Source: Capillidium heterosporum (Eukaryota; Entomophthoromycota; Entomophthoromycetes; Entomophthorales; Capillidiaceae). Taken from it: a DNA stretch of 53,093 nt. Below, in pieces: positions 1-10,335 of this stretch; position 1 is the stretch's first letter; each line of letters begins with the position of its first letter. The notes beneath the pieces are model-generated. The model did no database searches, was not told the DNA's origin, and saw only the letters and a program-made list of their open reading frames with translations. A program made the translations under genes and the position numbers. Location: assembly GCA_016630905.1 (NCBI GenBank), contig WBMQ01000024.1, positions 1 through 53,093 on the forward strand, written 5' to 3'.

Positions 1-11
1 AACATAAATAT

Positions 12-473
12 TTAGGATTCCATAAGTTCTCTGAGACGACGGGTAGCCGAACGAACAGTAGCGGCAGCAGTAGTACTAAAAAAGAAATTAAATACAAATT
101 CGGCTACAAATACAATTTGATTAAAACAAAACTTACGAGACGGTCCAGGCACCACCAGCTAAAACCTTCTTACACACGGCATTCCCAAATTCCAACCGCT
201 CTACGCTTGACGGCATCCTTACCGCAGAAAGTACAGGTAGGTAGCGTGTTGAGTAATTTCCATTTTCTTTATCTGCTTACGTAAAGAAGCACCGTAACGG
301 GTACCATACTTGCCAACTACTCCTACCTTCTTAGTACGTTTGGCCTAATAATCTTAGTTAATATAAGAGAGAGATGCAAAAATTTCAAAACCGAAGTTTA
401 ATAAATGTGATGGATGTGGAAATTTAAATCTGAAATTTTAAAACTGCGTCAAATGAACCATATTGCTTACCAT
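12..473 (-). CDS. RPL43: 60S ribosomal protein eL43 (L37a), frame broken by two 2-nt losses
   Basis: Structural zinc-ribbon protein of the large ribosomal subunit. The ATG (471-473) is alone in exon 1 and is followed at once by a GTAAGC donor. Exon 2 is 137-344 and exon 3 is 12-75, ending in TAA. Exon 2 starts with [14 protein letters not shown] and exon 3 encodes the C-terminus [12 protein letters not shown], both typical of eL43. The spliced length is 275 nt, four short of the 279 expected for 92 codons. The deficit comes from one missing dinucleotide near 235-238 (before the first Cys pair) and one in the AC run at 172-177 (at the fourth zinc Cys). Both shift the frame by the same amount. 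As written the protein stops early. Family identity is certain; whether the breaks are real is not. Confidence 0.9.
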
Positions 474-1093
474 TTCTGAAGTATCGTTGATTAATACACT
501 TAAAGCTAGAACGAAGAGAAAGTTGCCAATGTCTTTGTTGTCAACTAGAATAGAGACATAATAGGCCAATTACATCATATAAGATCCCATTTAATTCTGG
601 AAAGCTTCAAGTAGTTTTAGAATCCAATCTTTGAGCTAGCAATTTGATTTCAAAGCTTCACCTATTAACGAAATTTCCTAGGAAATTCCGTCTAATTAGC
701 AAATCAAAATCCCGATCAGAGATTTACTGAGAATTTCATTTCATTTGAAAATTGATTCTAAAGTTTCAGTTTCTAATAAAGGTTCATTATGAAATTTCTT
801 AATTTAAGTTATAAAGTGAAAATACAAAACTTTATACATTGTTTAATTTATTAAATTCTATAGATTAGACTGCTTGTAAAAAAATTTATTATAATATTAA
901 ATTAATAGCTAAAGTAGTATAGTTATTATAAACTTTTATTAAACTATAAATTGATTTTACCTATTTGTTCTTTTATATTACTACTTTACTAATATTGCTA
1001 TATTAATATCTTAATTAGTAAATATTAGCTAAAACTTTTAATTAATTAGATTTGGCTAAAATTAGTAAGTTTTTTAGTATAAAACAAATATAT
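474..1093. other. eL43 upstream region grading into AT-rich repeat block
   Basis: No gene is visible. The first 200 bases have ordinary composition and should hold the eL43 promoter. From about 780 the sequence becomes extremely AT-rich. At about 1050-1090 a RIP-eroded piece of an LTR1/LTR3-type 5' region is recognisable just before the first longer LTR. Confidence 0.5.
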
Positions 1094-2730
1094 TATTGGC
1101 TGGTTTGCTTTTACTAAGTGTTTGATTATTAGTTTAAACTTCTAATCAATAGATTTAGCTAAACTTGGTAGGTTCTTTATTAGAATATAATATATAATGA
1201 ACCTCAGATGGCTTCTTTAGAGAATCAGCTTGATAATCCTTCTAGCTATGAAAACTATAGTTCTAATACTATTTCAACCTTGCAATAGATTAGGTCTCAG
1301 TCATTTAATAATTAATTGCAAAAAGGTAGAGTCTCTACTTAAACTGAATAACAATTAATATATTAGATCATAACATGTTACTAATGGATTCTCCTAGTCC
1401 ACCCTCAAAGTGTGATGGATACACACCATCTGCTTAATGAAGGACTGATTATTAGTATCTCTATTATCCTGTCATCTTTATCTTCTGCCTCTATATAAAC
1501 CCCTCTGACTTGTATAACTTTTTAATAAGTGATTATCTCATAATAAATATTTCAATTTCCCTTGTTATAATCACTGCATGCTGATTAGACCTGATTTCCT
1601 ATAACCATTGAATTAGCTAAAAGTCAAACTAGAATATTGCCAACTTAGAGTAGCCTAAAGTTGATATACAGAATAGCATTAAATCAAGGATAGCTTAGGA
1701 TTAGCTTAGAATTTACAGAATAGCATCAGATTAAAATTGTTCCAAATTAGGATTAAAGCTGATTAGATGGAATTAAGTATTAGAACCTAATGGATATTAC
1801 TACCCTTCTTAGCCTTATCACAACTGTAGCCTTGTTTGTCTTCATAAACCAACTTTGGGTTCAGATTGCTATTAAAGTCTCAGTTATTAAAGTAATAGTG
1901 TTGAGCTTCTTTAGTTTTATTGGTGTGATCACTACTATGTTGGTTTAACTTAAGCCTAGCCCTGCACTCTTAGAGAGACTTCCCTACATATATATATTAT
2001 ATTATAGGCTAACTAATAAATAAAGTACTGCCTTATAATTAAATATAATATAAAAGTTTTACTTTTATAACACTTCTAGCTAAAAACTTTTTAAATATTA
2101 TAATTAACCTAATCTAAACTTAATATCTTAGAGCAAACTTAAAGAAAGTTTTAAATATTCTAATAAAAACTTAGAAACTTTTTTTTCCTCTTAAAAAGTA
2201 ATCTCAGATATCCTTTTCCTTTTTCTCTGCTCTTTTACTGTCCTTTTTGTTCTTTTATTTATTTCTTCTTATTTAGTAGTATTTTTCTGTTTTTATTTAC
2301 TTTTTTTTCTCTTTTTCTTCTTCTTTTCTTTTTGTTCTTCTTATATAGTAGATTTGAAATAAGGCATAATTTAGAGACTTATTAGTGAATTCTTTTATTA
2401 ATAAACTGAAGAGTTACTATCCTAATTACTATTGTCCACCCTTACATTTTGGACTTACTTTTTCTATAGGTTAACTATTAAAAAATTTAATATTAAGTCT
2501 AAAGCCTCAAATTACCTTTTTAATAAAAATTAGTCTTAGGTAATTTAAGTAGCTTTACTATTAGTTAGAATGTATACTAATAAATAATAGATATTTTAAA
2601 GTACAGAAATAAATAAGTAACTATATAATTCCAAAATACTTTGTTTAGTAGTAATAAAATCATAAATTTTTTATAAAAAATAAATATTTTAATATTTAAT
2701 ATCTAACTTAGCTTAAGAGCTAAGTTAATA
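1094..2730 (+). repeat. RIP-degraded LTR1 copy split by a family A insertion
   Basis: The left end reads TATTGGCTGG (TGTTGGCTGG in better copies) and the right end AGCTAAGTTAATA (AGCTAAGTTGACA in better copies). The pyrimidine-rich tract is at about 2180-2340. Positions 1196-1988 are a separate inserted element; without it the copy is about the length of the intact 0.9-kb LTR1 copies. The 5-bp flanks (TATAT and TTATT) do not match, so its own target duplication is not preserved or the ends are rearranged. Confidence 0.75.
1196..1988 (+). repeat. Family A LTR inserted in LTR1
   Basis: An element of about 793 bp ending CCCTACA, inserted in the LTR1 copy. The host sequence on the left (1183-1195) matches the LTR1 segment GGACGTGACATGT with only G to A and C to T changes. 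The host resumes at 1989 with the same TATAT (ancestral CATGT), giving a 5-bp target duplication. The first few bases of A appear lost relative to the copy at 3631, which begins TGTAACAAAACC. This copy keeps the uninterrupted ATCTC target (1535-1539) that is split by LTR2 in the 3631 copy. Confidence 0.75.
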
Positions 2731-3150
2731 TTATTTATATAAGATTTATAGTAAACTTAATAGTAAATTAAGTAGTTATTAAATAAATGTATTAAATATT
2801 AAATATTTTTTTACTATTAGTATAGTATAGACTTTCTATATAGTATAATTAAAAACTGATAATTTGTATTTTTCTAAGACTAAATTATACTAACCTAACC
2901 TAAATCAATAATTTAAATTAAACTAAATCTGAAAAATTAAGCTAAATAATGGATTTAATTATATTTTTTAGTTTTGTAACTATAATTAAAGTAGTTCTAT
3001 CTACTTATTATCTTTAGATTAGACTTTAAGTATAATTATCCTTTTTATATAACTTTTATGCTAACTTTCTTAGCTTTTATAAAGTACTAGCTATTATTAC
3101 TATTTAGTTAACTTTTACTAGTAAGTGTTTTTAGTAGACATTTCCCAATA
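2731..3150 (-). repeat. Family D LTR fragment, reverse orientation
   Basis: Reverse-strand D sequence ending TTTCCCAATA at 3150, the complement of the D start (TGTTGGGAAA) after RIP. The distal part of D is missing on the left, where it abuts the LTR1 end. Confidence 0.6.
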
Positions 3151-3236
3151 GTATATATACTATATTAATTTAGCTTTTTAGCTAAGTTGTATTTTAAATA
3201 TTAAGTTGGTTTTTTATAGTTAGCTTATAATTATAC
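3151..3236 (-). repeat. Short reverse LTR end fragment
   Basis: Contains TTTAGCTTTTTAGCTAAGTTG, which resembles the reverse complement of the LTR1/LTR3 3' end (paired TTAGC...GCTAAG). A related fragment lies at about 22340-22430. Confidence 0.4.
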
Positions 3237-3630
3237 TATAAGAAAATATTTTTAAATTAGTTATAGTTTTACTTTATAAACTAAATTTAAGTTTAAAAAT
3301 GCTTTTGTAATAGAAATTTAGTAATTAACTCTATACTAACTGTATTTTAATCCTTGTACTTTTTAAAGATTACAATTATCTTTTAAAAAAGCTAAATAAA
3401 TTTTAATACTAAAGTTTAAATAATACTAATTATTAATATTTAAAATATTTACTACTAAAAACAAGTTACTTATATAAGACCTATAGTAAATTTAGTAATA
3501 AGTCAAGTAATTATTAAATAAATATACTAAACATTTAATATTTTTCTTCTATTATTGGTATAGTATAGACTTTTTATATATATAATTAAAAATTGATAAT
3601 TTATATCCTTTTAAGACTAAGTATTATATT
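3237..3630 (-). repeat. Distal half of a family D LTR, reverse orientation
   Basis: Begins TATAAGAAAAT, the RIP-changed complement of the D 3' end, and runs to the middle of D, where family A begins at 3631. The missing proximal half is at 6621-6863. Together, less one 5-bp duplication, they make 632 bp, compared with 637 for the complete D at 27753. Confidence 0.7.
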
Positions 3631-3978
3631 TGTAACAAAACCTTAAATAACTTTTTAGAGAATTAGCTTAATAATCCTTTTAGCTATATAAAATCTAATT
3701 TTAATACTATTTTTAATATTGCAATAAATTAGGTTTTAGATGCTTAATAATTAATCATAAAAGGGTGGAGTTTCTATTTAAACTAAATAATAGTTATTAT
3801 ATTAAGCTATAATATATCATAAATAGATTCTCCTAATCTACCTTTAAAATATAATGAATATAAATCATCTATTTAATAAAGTACTAGCCATTAGCATCTT
3901 CATTGTCCTATTGTTTTTATTTTCTGCTTTTATATAAATCTTTCTAACTTATATAACTTTTTAATAAGTAATTATTTT

Positions 3979-5268
3979 TGTAAAGTCCAAGAGAGTACTG
4001 TTAGATCCAACTAATAATGGTGTTATAATAGAAGCATATAATATAAGAGGTCAGGATAGTAGAATTAATGCCAACTATAGTATTGGTAATATGAATCATA
4101 TAAAGAAGGTAAGTCTAAAGAAAAGTGAAGAAAGTTTGGATAAAGTAAGCTAAAAGGGTATAAAAGTCAACCATATATTTATACAATCTAATAACTAAAA
4201 GGCTAATTAGAAACAATACTTTATTTGTAGACAAACAAAATCAGGCTATTAGAGACAGCTATAGTAAAAAAATAAAATCAGGCTATTAAAGATAGCTATG
4301 GTAAGGAAAACAGATTAGGCTATTGTAATAGCTATAATCAATAGTTAAAATTAAGAGGTAAGTAATAGCTATTTAAAAAATAATAAGGTGGAACATTATC
4401 AAGATGCTAGCCTTCAATAGCATTCTAAGGGTTTAAATACCCTTTTGCTATTTTGGCAATAATTTTTGAAGATTACTAATATATAACCTGTTGGCTAATT
4501 GCCTTTGCTAGGTATTTGACTACTAGCTTAGACTTTTAGTTGAGTAGGTTTGGCCAAACTTAGTGAGTCCTTTAGCATAGGACATGATATATGTATCATG
4601 TTGTGAGCTAGCTAATTTAGATATGTCAAACCTTCTATAGCCAATAAAAATCTTTAAAACTCTTTATCTTTGTAAAACTACTAGCTAATAATATATTTGT
4701 TTATTTAGACTAATCTTCATGAAAATCCTTTCAATCTTCCAAAAATCTTCTTACTTCTTCTAAAAGAATCCTCCTTCTTCTTATCTTCCATCTTTGATAT
4801 ATATATATTGTAATTTGGAAGATAGTCCTAATTTGGTGTCCTATAAGTGGATTCTTCTCTAACAAAAAATAAGTATGCATTTTCATTGCAGTATTTTATC
4901 ATTAAGTTAGAACCCAATCATTTATACTTTAAAATGATAGTTAATTTTAAATAGGGTTATATAAATTAAGGATTAATTGGTGTGATACAAATGGTTTAAG
5001 GTAAATCATTTGTGAAAGATAACCTATTATGAAAAATAATCTAATGTACAATATATAACTTTTCTAAAGAGCTAAGTTGATATAGCCAAAACTACAAATA
5101 TAGAAAATCATCAAGAATATCTAATAAATAAAATAGATTTCTATTCAAAACTAGATATAAATGGAAAGTAGACATTGAAAATTGGTAAAGGAAAGAAAAT
5201 AGTGTGGTATATAAAAAAAATCAGTTAATAACTTTAAATTAGAAATTGTAACAACTAGGATTATTACA
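3979..5268 (+). repeat. LTR2 copy inserted in family A, itself interrupted
   Basis: Starts TGTAAAGTCCAAG and ends with the LTR2 terminal palindrome (GATTATTACA). Flanks are ATTTT (3974-3978) and ATTTC (5269-5273), equal after a C to T change to the uninterrupted ATCTC at 1535-1539 in the other A copy. It carries three copies of a short internal repeat around CAGGCT...AGCT (about 4245-4350) and is split by LTR3 at 4489-5082. Confidence 0.85.
4489..5082 (+). repeat. LTR3 solo copy inserted in LTR2
   Basis: 594 bp, starting TGTTGGCTAATTGCC and ending AGCTAAGTTGATA. The 5-bp flanks are TAACC (4484-4488) and TAGCC (5083-5087), identical apart from one G to A change. The empty target TAGCC is intact at 10886-10890 in the LTR2 copy at 10336. 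LTR3 shares both termini with LTR1 but differs in its middle. Confidence 0.85.
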
Positions 5269-5407
5269 ATTTCATAATAAATATTTTAATTTTCCTTTGT
5301 TATAATTACTATATATTGTTAGAACTGATTTTCTATAATTATTAAATTAGCTAGAAGTTAAACTAAAATATTGTCAACTTAGAATAGCCTAAAGTTAATA
5401 TATAAAA

Positions 5408-6308
5408 TGTTGGCTGGTCGCCCTTGCTGAGTGTTTGACCACTGGCTCAGACTTCCAGTCAAGTGGGTTTGGCCGAACTTGGTGAGTCCTTTGGCATAGG
5501 ACGTGACATGTGTATCATGTTGTGGGCTGACTAATATAGATGCAGCAACTGCCCTACAATTAAATCCAATATAAAAGCTTTATTCTTGCAACACTTCTGG
5601 TTAGGAACCCTTAAAACGTTATAATCAACCTAACCCAAACTTAATCTACAATTAGGGCAAACTCAAAAGAAAGGTCCCAAACAATTCTGATAAACCGACT
5701 CAGAAACTCTCTTTTCCTCTATTGATGAAAGCAATCCAGAAACTCTTTTTCTTTCCCTCTTGTTCTTTCACTGTCCTTTTTGTCCTCCTATCTATTTCTT
5801 CTTGTTTGGTGGTCTGTTTCCCATTTTTGTCCTCTTCTTATCCTCTCTCTCTTTTCTCCCTCTGTCTGTCTTTTCTCTCTGTCTCTTCCCCCTTTTTCTT
5901 TTCCTCCTTTGTCCTCCTTATATGGTAGATCTGAAACAAGGCATAATTTGGAGGCTTGTCAGTGAACTCTTTTCTTAATGAACCGGAGAGTCACTATCCT
6001 AATTACTGCTGTCTGCCTCTGCATTTTGGATTCACTTTCTCTGCAAGTCAACCATCAGAGAAATCTGGCATTAAGTCCGAAATCCCAAACTTACCTTCTC
6101 AATAGAAATCGGTCTTAGGTAATTTGAGCACTTTGCTATTAGTTAGAATGTATACTAATGAATGGTAGGTATTTCAAAGCACAGGGATGAATATGTAACT
6201 GTATCATCCCAAAATGCTCTGTCCAGTAGTAGCCAAATCGTAGGTTTCTTATGAAAAATTAATGTTCCAATGTTTGACATCCAACTTAGCCTGAGAGCTA
6301 AGTTGACA
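5408..6308 (+). repeat. LTR1 solo copy, little RIP, target duplication TAAAA
   Basis: A 901-bp solo LTR from TGTTGGCTGGTCGCC to AGCTAAGTTGACA, flanked by TAAAA at 5403-5407 and 6309-6313. The inverted family A copy has the same site empty, with a single TTTTA at 7168-7172. It contains a promoter-like TATAAAAGC at about 5570 and a long pyrimidine-rich tract at about 5741-5930. That tract opens three overlapping reading frames of 61-72 codons that I do not regard as genes. It is clearly less mutated than the A element around it, so it arrived later. Confidence 0.92.
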
Positions 6309-6620
6309 TAAAATAGTGTTAGATTAAAAATAGCTTAGAATTTACAAAATAGCATTAGATTAAAATTACTCAAAATTAGGATTAAAGCTGATTAGATAGG
6401 ATTAAGTACTAAAACCTAATGGATATTACTGCCCTTTTTGGCCTTATTATAACTATAGCCTTATTTGTTTTTATAAACTAACTTTGGGTTTAGATTGCTA
6501 CTAAAATATTAACTATTAAAGTAATAGTATTAAGTTACTTTAGTTTTATTAGTATGATTACTACTACATTAGCTTACTTTAAGCCTAGCCTAGCATTCCT
6601 AAAAAGACTTTCCTACAGTA

Positions 6621-6863
6621 TATTAGAAAATGTCTACTAAAAATACTTACTAGTAAAAGTTAACTAGGTAATAATAGTAGCTAATACTTTATAAAAGTTA
6701 AGAAAGTTAATATAAAAGTTATACAAAAAGAATAACTATACTTAAAGTTTAATCTAAAGATAGTAAATAAATAGAATTACTTTAATTATAGTTAAATTTA
6801 TTGTTTAGCTTAAGTTTTTAAATTTAGTTTAGTTTAGATTATTGATTTAAATTAGGCTAATAC
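6621..6863 (+). repeat. Proximal half of a family D LTR
   Basis: Starts TATTAGAAAATGTCTACT (RIP form of TGTTGGGAAATGTCTACT) and stops in mid-element at AATAC, where a reverse family A copy begins. Its other half is at 3237-3630. Confidence 0.7.
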
Positions 6864-7279
6864 TATAAGAAAGTCTTTTTAAAAGTGTAGGACTAAGCTT
6901 AAAGTAAGCTAATATAGTAGTAATCATATTAATAAAACCAAAGTAACTTAATACTATTACTTTAATAGTTAATATTTTAGTAGCAATCTAAACCCAAAGT
7001 TAGTTTATAAAAACAAATAAGGCTATAGTTATAATAAGGCCAAAAAGGGCAGTAATATCCATTAGGTTTTAGTACTTAATCCTATCTAATCAGCTTTAAT
7101 CCTAATTTTGAGTAATTTTAATCTAATGCTATTTTGTAAATTCTAAGCTATTTTTAATCTAACACTATTTTATATATTAACTTTAGGCTACTCTAAGTTG
7201 GCAATATTTTAGTTTAACTTCTAGCTAATTTAATAGTTATAGGAAATTAACTCTAATAATATACAGTAATTATAATAAG
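6864..7279 (-). repeat. Reverse family A LTR, truncated
   Basis: Starts TATAAGAAAGTC, the RIP form of the reverse A 3' end. It is an inverted, uninterrupted copy of the A segment that contains LTR1 at 5408. It is cut at 7280 by another LTR1 copy and does not resume on the other side. Confidence 0.75.
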
Positions 7280-8134
7280 TGTTGGCTAGTTGCTTTTGCT
7301 AAGTGTTTGACTACTAACTTAGACTTTTAGTTAAGTAGGTTTGGCCAAACTTAGTAAGACCTTTAGTATAGGATGTGATATATGTACTATATTGTAGGCT
7401 GACTAATATAGATGCAGCAACTGCCCTACAATTAAATCCAGTATAAAAGCTTTATTCTTGCAACACTTCTGGTTAAAAACCTTTAAAATGTTATAATCAA
7501 TCTAACCTAAACTTAATTTACAATTAGAGCAAACTTAAAAGAAAGGTCTTAAACAATTCTAATAAACCAACTTAGAAACTCTCTTTTCTTCTATTAATAA
7601 AAGCAATTCAGAAACTTTTTTTCTTTTTCTTTTATTCTTTTACTATTCTTTTTGTTCTCCTATTTGTTTCTTTTTTTTTAGTGGTCTGTTTCCCATTTTG
7701 TCCTCTTTTCTTTTTCTCTTTCTCTCTCTCTTTATCTGTTTTTTTCTTCTGTTCCCTCTCCTTTCTTTCTTATATAATAGATCCAAAATAAGGCATAATT
7801 TAAAGACTTGTTAGTAAACTCTTTTCTTAATAAACTAAAGAATCACTATCCTAATTACTGCTGTCTGCTTCCATATTTTGGACTTACTTTCTCTATAAGT
7901 CAACTATTAGAAAATCTGGCATTAAGTTTAAAATTCCAAACTTACCTTCTTAATAGAAAATCAGTCTTAGGTAATTTATACTAATAAATAGTAGATATTT
8001 CAAAGTACAAGGATGAATATATAACTATATCACCCTAAAATACTTTGTCTAGTAGTAGCCAAATTATAGGTTTCTTATAAAAAATGAATGTTCTAATGCT
8101 TAATACCCAACTTAGCCTAAAAGCTAAGTTAATA
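7280..8134 (+). repeat. LTR1 copy, heavily RIP-mutated, with mismatched flanks
   Basis: About 855 bp, from TGTTGGCTAGTTGC to AGCTAAGTTAATA. Over the first 60 bases it differs from the 5408 copy at 13 positions, all C to T or G to A. The left flank is family A and the right flank is reverse LTR2; the 5-bp flanks ATAAG and ACTAT do not match. Confidence 0.8.
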
Positions 8135-8452
8135 ACTATTATAATAGCCTAATTTTATTTTTTTTATTATAGCTATTTTTAATAATCTAATTTGTTTTGC
8201 TTATAAATAAAGCATTGTTTTTAGTTAGCCTTTTAGTTATTAGATTATATAAATATATAATTTGAGTTTTATACTTTTTTAGCTTACTATATTCAAACTT
8301 TTTTACTTTTCTTTAGACTTATCTCTTTTAGATAATTTATATTACTAATGCTATAGTTAGTATTAATTTTACTATTTTACTATTTTACATTATATGCTTT
8401 TATTATAATACTATTATTAGTTAAATTTAATAGCACCCTTTTAAATCCTATA
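8135..8452 (-). repeat. Reverse LTR2 fragment
   Basis: Reverse LTR2 from the internal CAGGCT repeat zone to its start (AAATCCTATA, RIP form of GGACCTTACA). The LTR2 3' half is absent because the fragment abuts LTR1 at 8134. Confidence 0.6.
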
Positions 8453-8876
8453 TTAACTATTCTTTTTAAGTATAAATCATTAGATTCTAACTTTAATAGT
8501 GAACTATTATAACTAAAGCATATATTTATCCTTTATTAAAAAAAATTCACTTATAGAATACTAAATTAAAACTATTTCCTAAGTTATGATATATATATTA
8601 AAGCTTTAAGATAGAAAGAAAAAGAGGATTTTAATAGAATTAGTTTAAATAAATGCTTATTAACTTAGCTTTTTAGATAAACTATATATCAAAGTATGAA
8701 AATAAAAAAGCTTTTTTAAAGTATTTAAAAGATTTTTATAAAATTAGTCTAAATAAAAATATATATTCTTAGCTAGTAGTTTTGCAAAGATTAAAAGTCT
8801 TAAATACTTTTATTAGTTATAAAAGATCTAACTATATTTAAATTAGCTAACCTATAATATAATATATATTAGCTAA
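8453..8876 (-). repeat. Reverse LTR3 fragment
   Basis: Follows the reverse complement of the LTR3 copy at 4489, including its AT-rich middle and the GCTAGTAGTTTTGCAAAG segment. Heavily mutated and without clear ends. Confidence 0.5.
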
Positions 8877-9531
8877 TATAAAGAAGTATTTTTAGACCAG
8901 CTATAGTTTCACTCTATAAACTAAATTTAAGTTTAGAAATGCCTTTATAATAAAAATCAAATGATCAGCCCTATAGTCACTATGTCTTATTCCTTACACT
9001 TCTTTAAAATTATAATTATTTTTTAAAAAAACTAAATAAATTATAATACTGGAGTTTAGATAAATACTAATTACTAGTATCTAGAATATTTACTACTAAA
9101 GACAAGTTACTTATATAAAGCCTACAGTAAACTTAGTAGTAGGTTAAGTAATTATTAAATAAATGTATTGAACATTTGATATTTTTCTTCTGCTATTAGT
9201 ATAGTATAAACTCTTTGTATAGTATAATTGAAAACTAATAATTCACATCCCTCTAAGACTAAAAGTTGCATTAATCTAACTTGAATCAATAATCTAAACT
9301 AAACTAAATCTGAAAACTTAAGCTAAATAATGGATTTAACTACATTTCTTAGCCTTATAACTATAGTTAGAGTAATTCTATCTACTTATTACCTTTAGAT
9401 CCAACTCTAAGTATAATTATTATTTTTATATAACTTTTGTATCAACTTCCTTAGCTTTTATAAAGTACTAGCTACTGTTACTGCTTAGTTAACTCCTACT
9501 AGTAAGCATTCTTAGTAGATGTTTCCCAATA
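8877..9531 (-). repeat. Family D LTR, near full length, reverse
   Basis: About 655 bp from TATAAAGAAGTATTT to TTTCCCAATA, the reverse of a complete D element. It is moderately RIP-mutated. No matching 5-bp flanks were seen. Confidence 0.65.
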
Positions 9532-9832
9532 TATAGTATAATATAAAACTAATAATTAGCATTCCTCTATAGTAGAAAGTTATTCTAACCTAAATCAAAT
9601 AATAAAACTAAACTTTAAAACCTTTCTAAACTAATAAATCCAACTATGCTCTTTAGTTTAATAACTACTCTTAAAGTATTTTTATTTATCTATTATTTTT
9701 GAATTAGGCTATAAGTATAAGTCTTCTTCTTATATAGCTTTACAGTAAACATTCTTAGTTTTTATAAAGTTTTAGCTACTATTACCTTTTAGCTAATCCT
9801 AACTAGTAAGCATTTTTTATAAATGTTTTTTA
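9532..9832 (-). repeat. Reverse fragment of a D-related LTR
   Basis: Diverged D-like sequence ending TTTTTTAACAGTT. It resembles the reverse complement of the element beginning about 24240 more closely than the main D copies. It may be a subfamily. Confidence 0.45.
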
Positions 9833-10335
9833 ACAGTTATAAACTTTAAATATAAGTTGAATAAGCTATTATATAGACTTTACTATGTATGAAAAATATT
9901 AAAATTTTTCTTTTTTAAAAAGTAAAAAAGCCTAATATTTTATTAACTTTTTTAAATTAATTTTAAAATATATTATATTATTTTCAAAAGTTTAAAATTT
10001 TCTTTATTATCTTTTTAAAGAATATATAGATAAAAGCTTTTCTAACTTTCTTAAAGTTAGCAATAATAGATACAAACTCTAGATAAAGTATTTATTTAAT
10101 TAGCCTACTATATAATTATTAACTCAAGTATTTGTTTTCTAAATTACCAAAACTTAATTATAATATACCTTTTTATTAAGTATTTTAAAAATGGCTTTTA
10201 AATAATTTTAAGCAAAACAATATAGTTTCTTCTATATTTTCAGCATTGAGTAAATTTTAAAACATAGTTTACTATTTTCTTTTATATAATTTTCTAATTA
10301 GCTTCTTTAATACCAAAAGATAAACTTATAATAAT
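9833..10335. other. AT-rich stretch, no recognisable feature
   Basis: Strongly AT-rich sequence between two LTRs. I see no open frame, RNA gene or clear LTR end in it. Confidence 0.4.

Larger units (their letters stand above)
3631..6617 (+). repeat. Family A LTR carrying two later insertions
   Basis: Starts TGTAACAAAACC and ends TTCCTACA. Two younger LTRs interrupt it: 3979-5268 (LTR2) and 5408-6308 (LTR1). Subtracting both and their duplicated 5-bp sites leaves about 786 bp, agreeing with the 793-bp A copy at 1196. This is a good internal check of the nesting. Confidence 0.8.

Noticed and set aside
16-473. An internal 22-nt intron in eL43 (GTAAGG...GTAG) to rescue the frame
   Set aside because: It would be too short for a normal intron, would remove the conserved GKDAVKR segment, and still does not restore the frame.
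5722-5978. Three overlapping open frames of 61-72 codons, mostly Ser, Leu and Phe
   Set aside because: They lie in the pyrimidine-rich tract of a solo LTR, overlap in different frames, and change with tract length between copies. This is composition, not coding.
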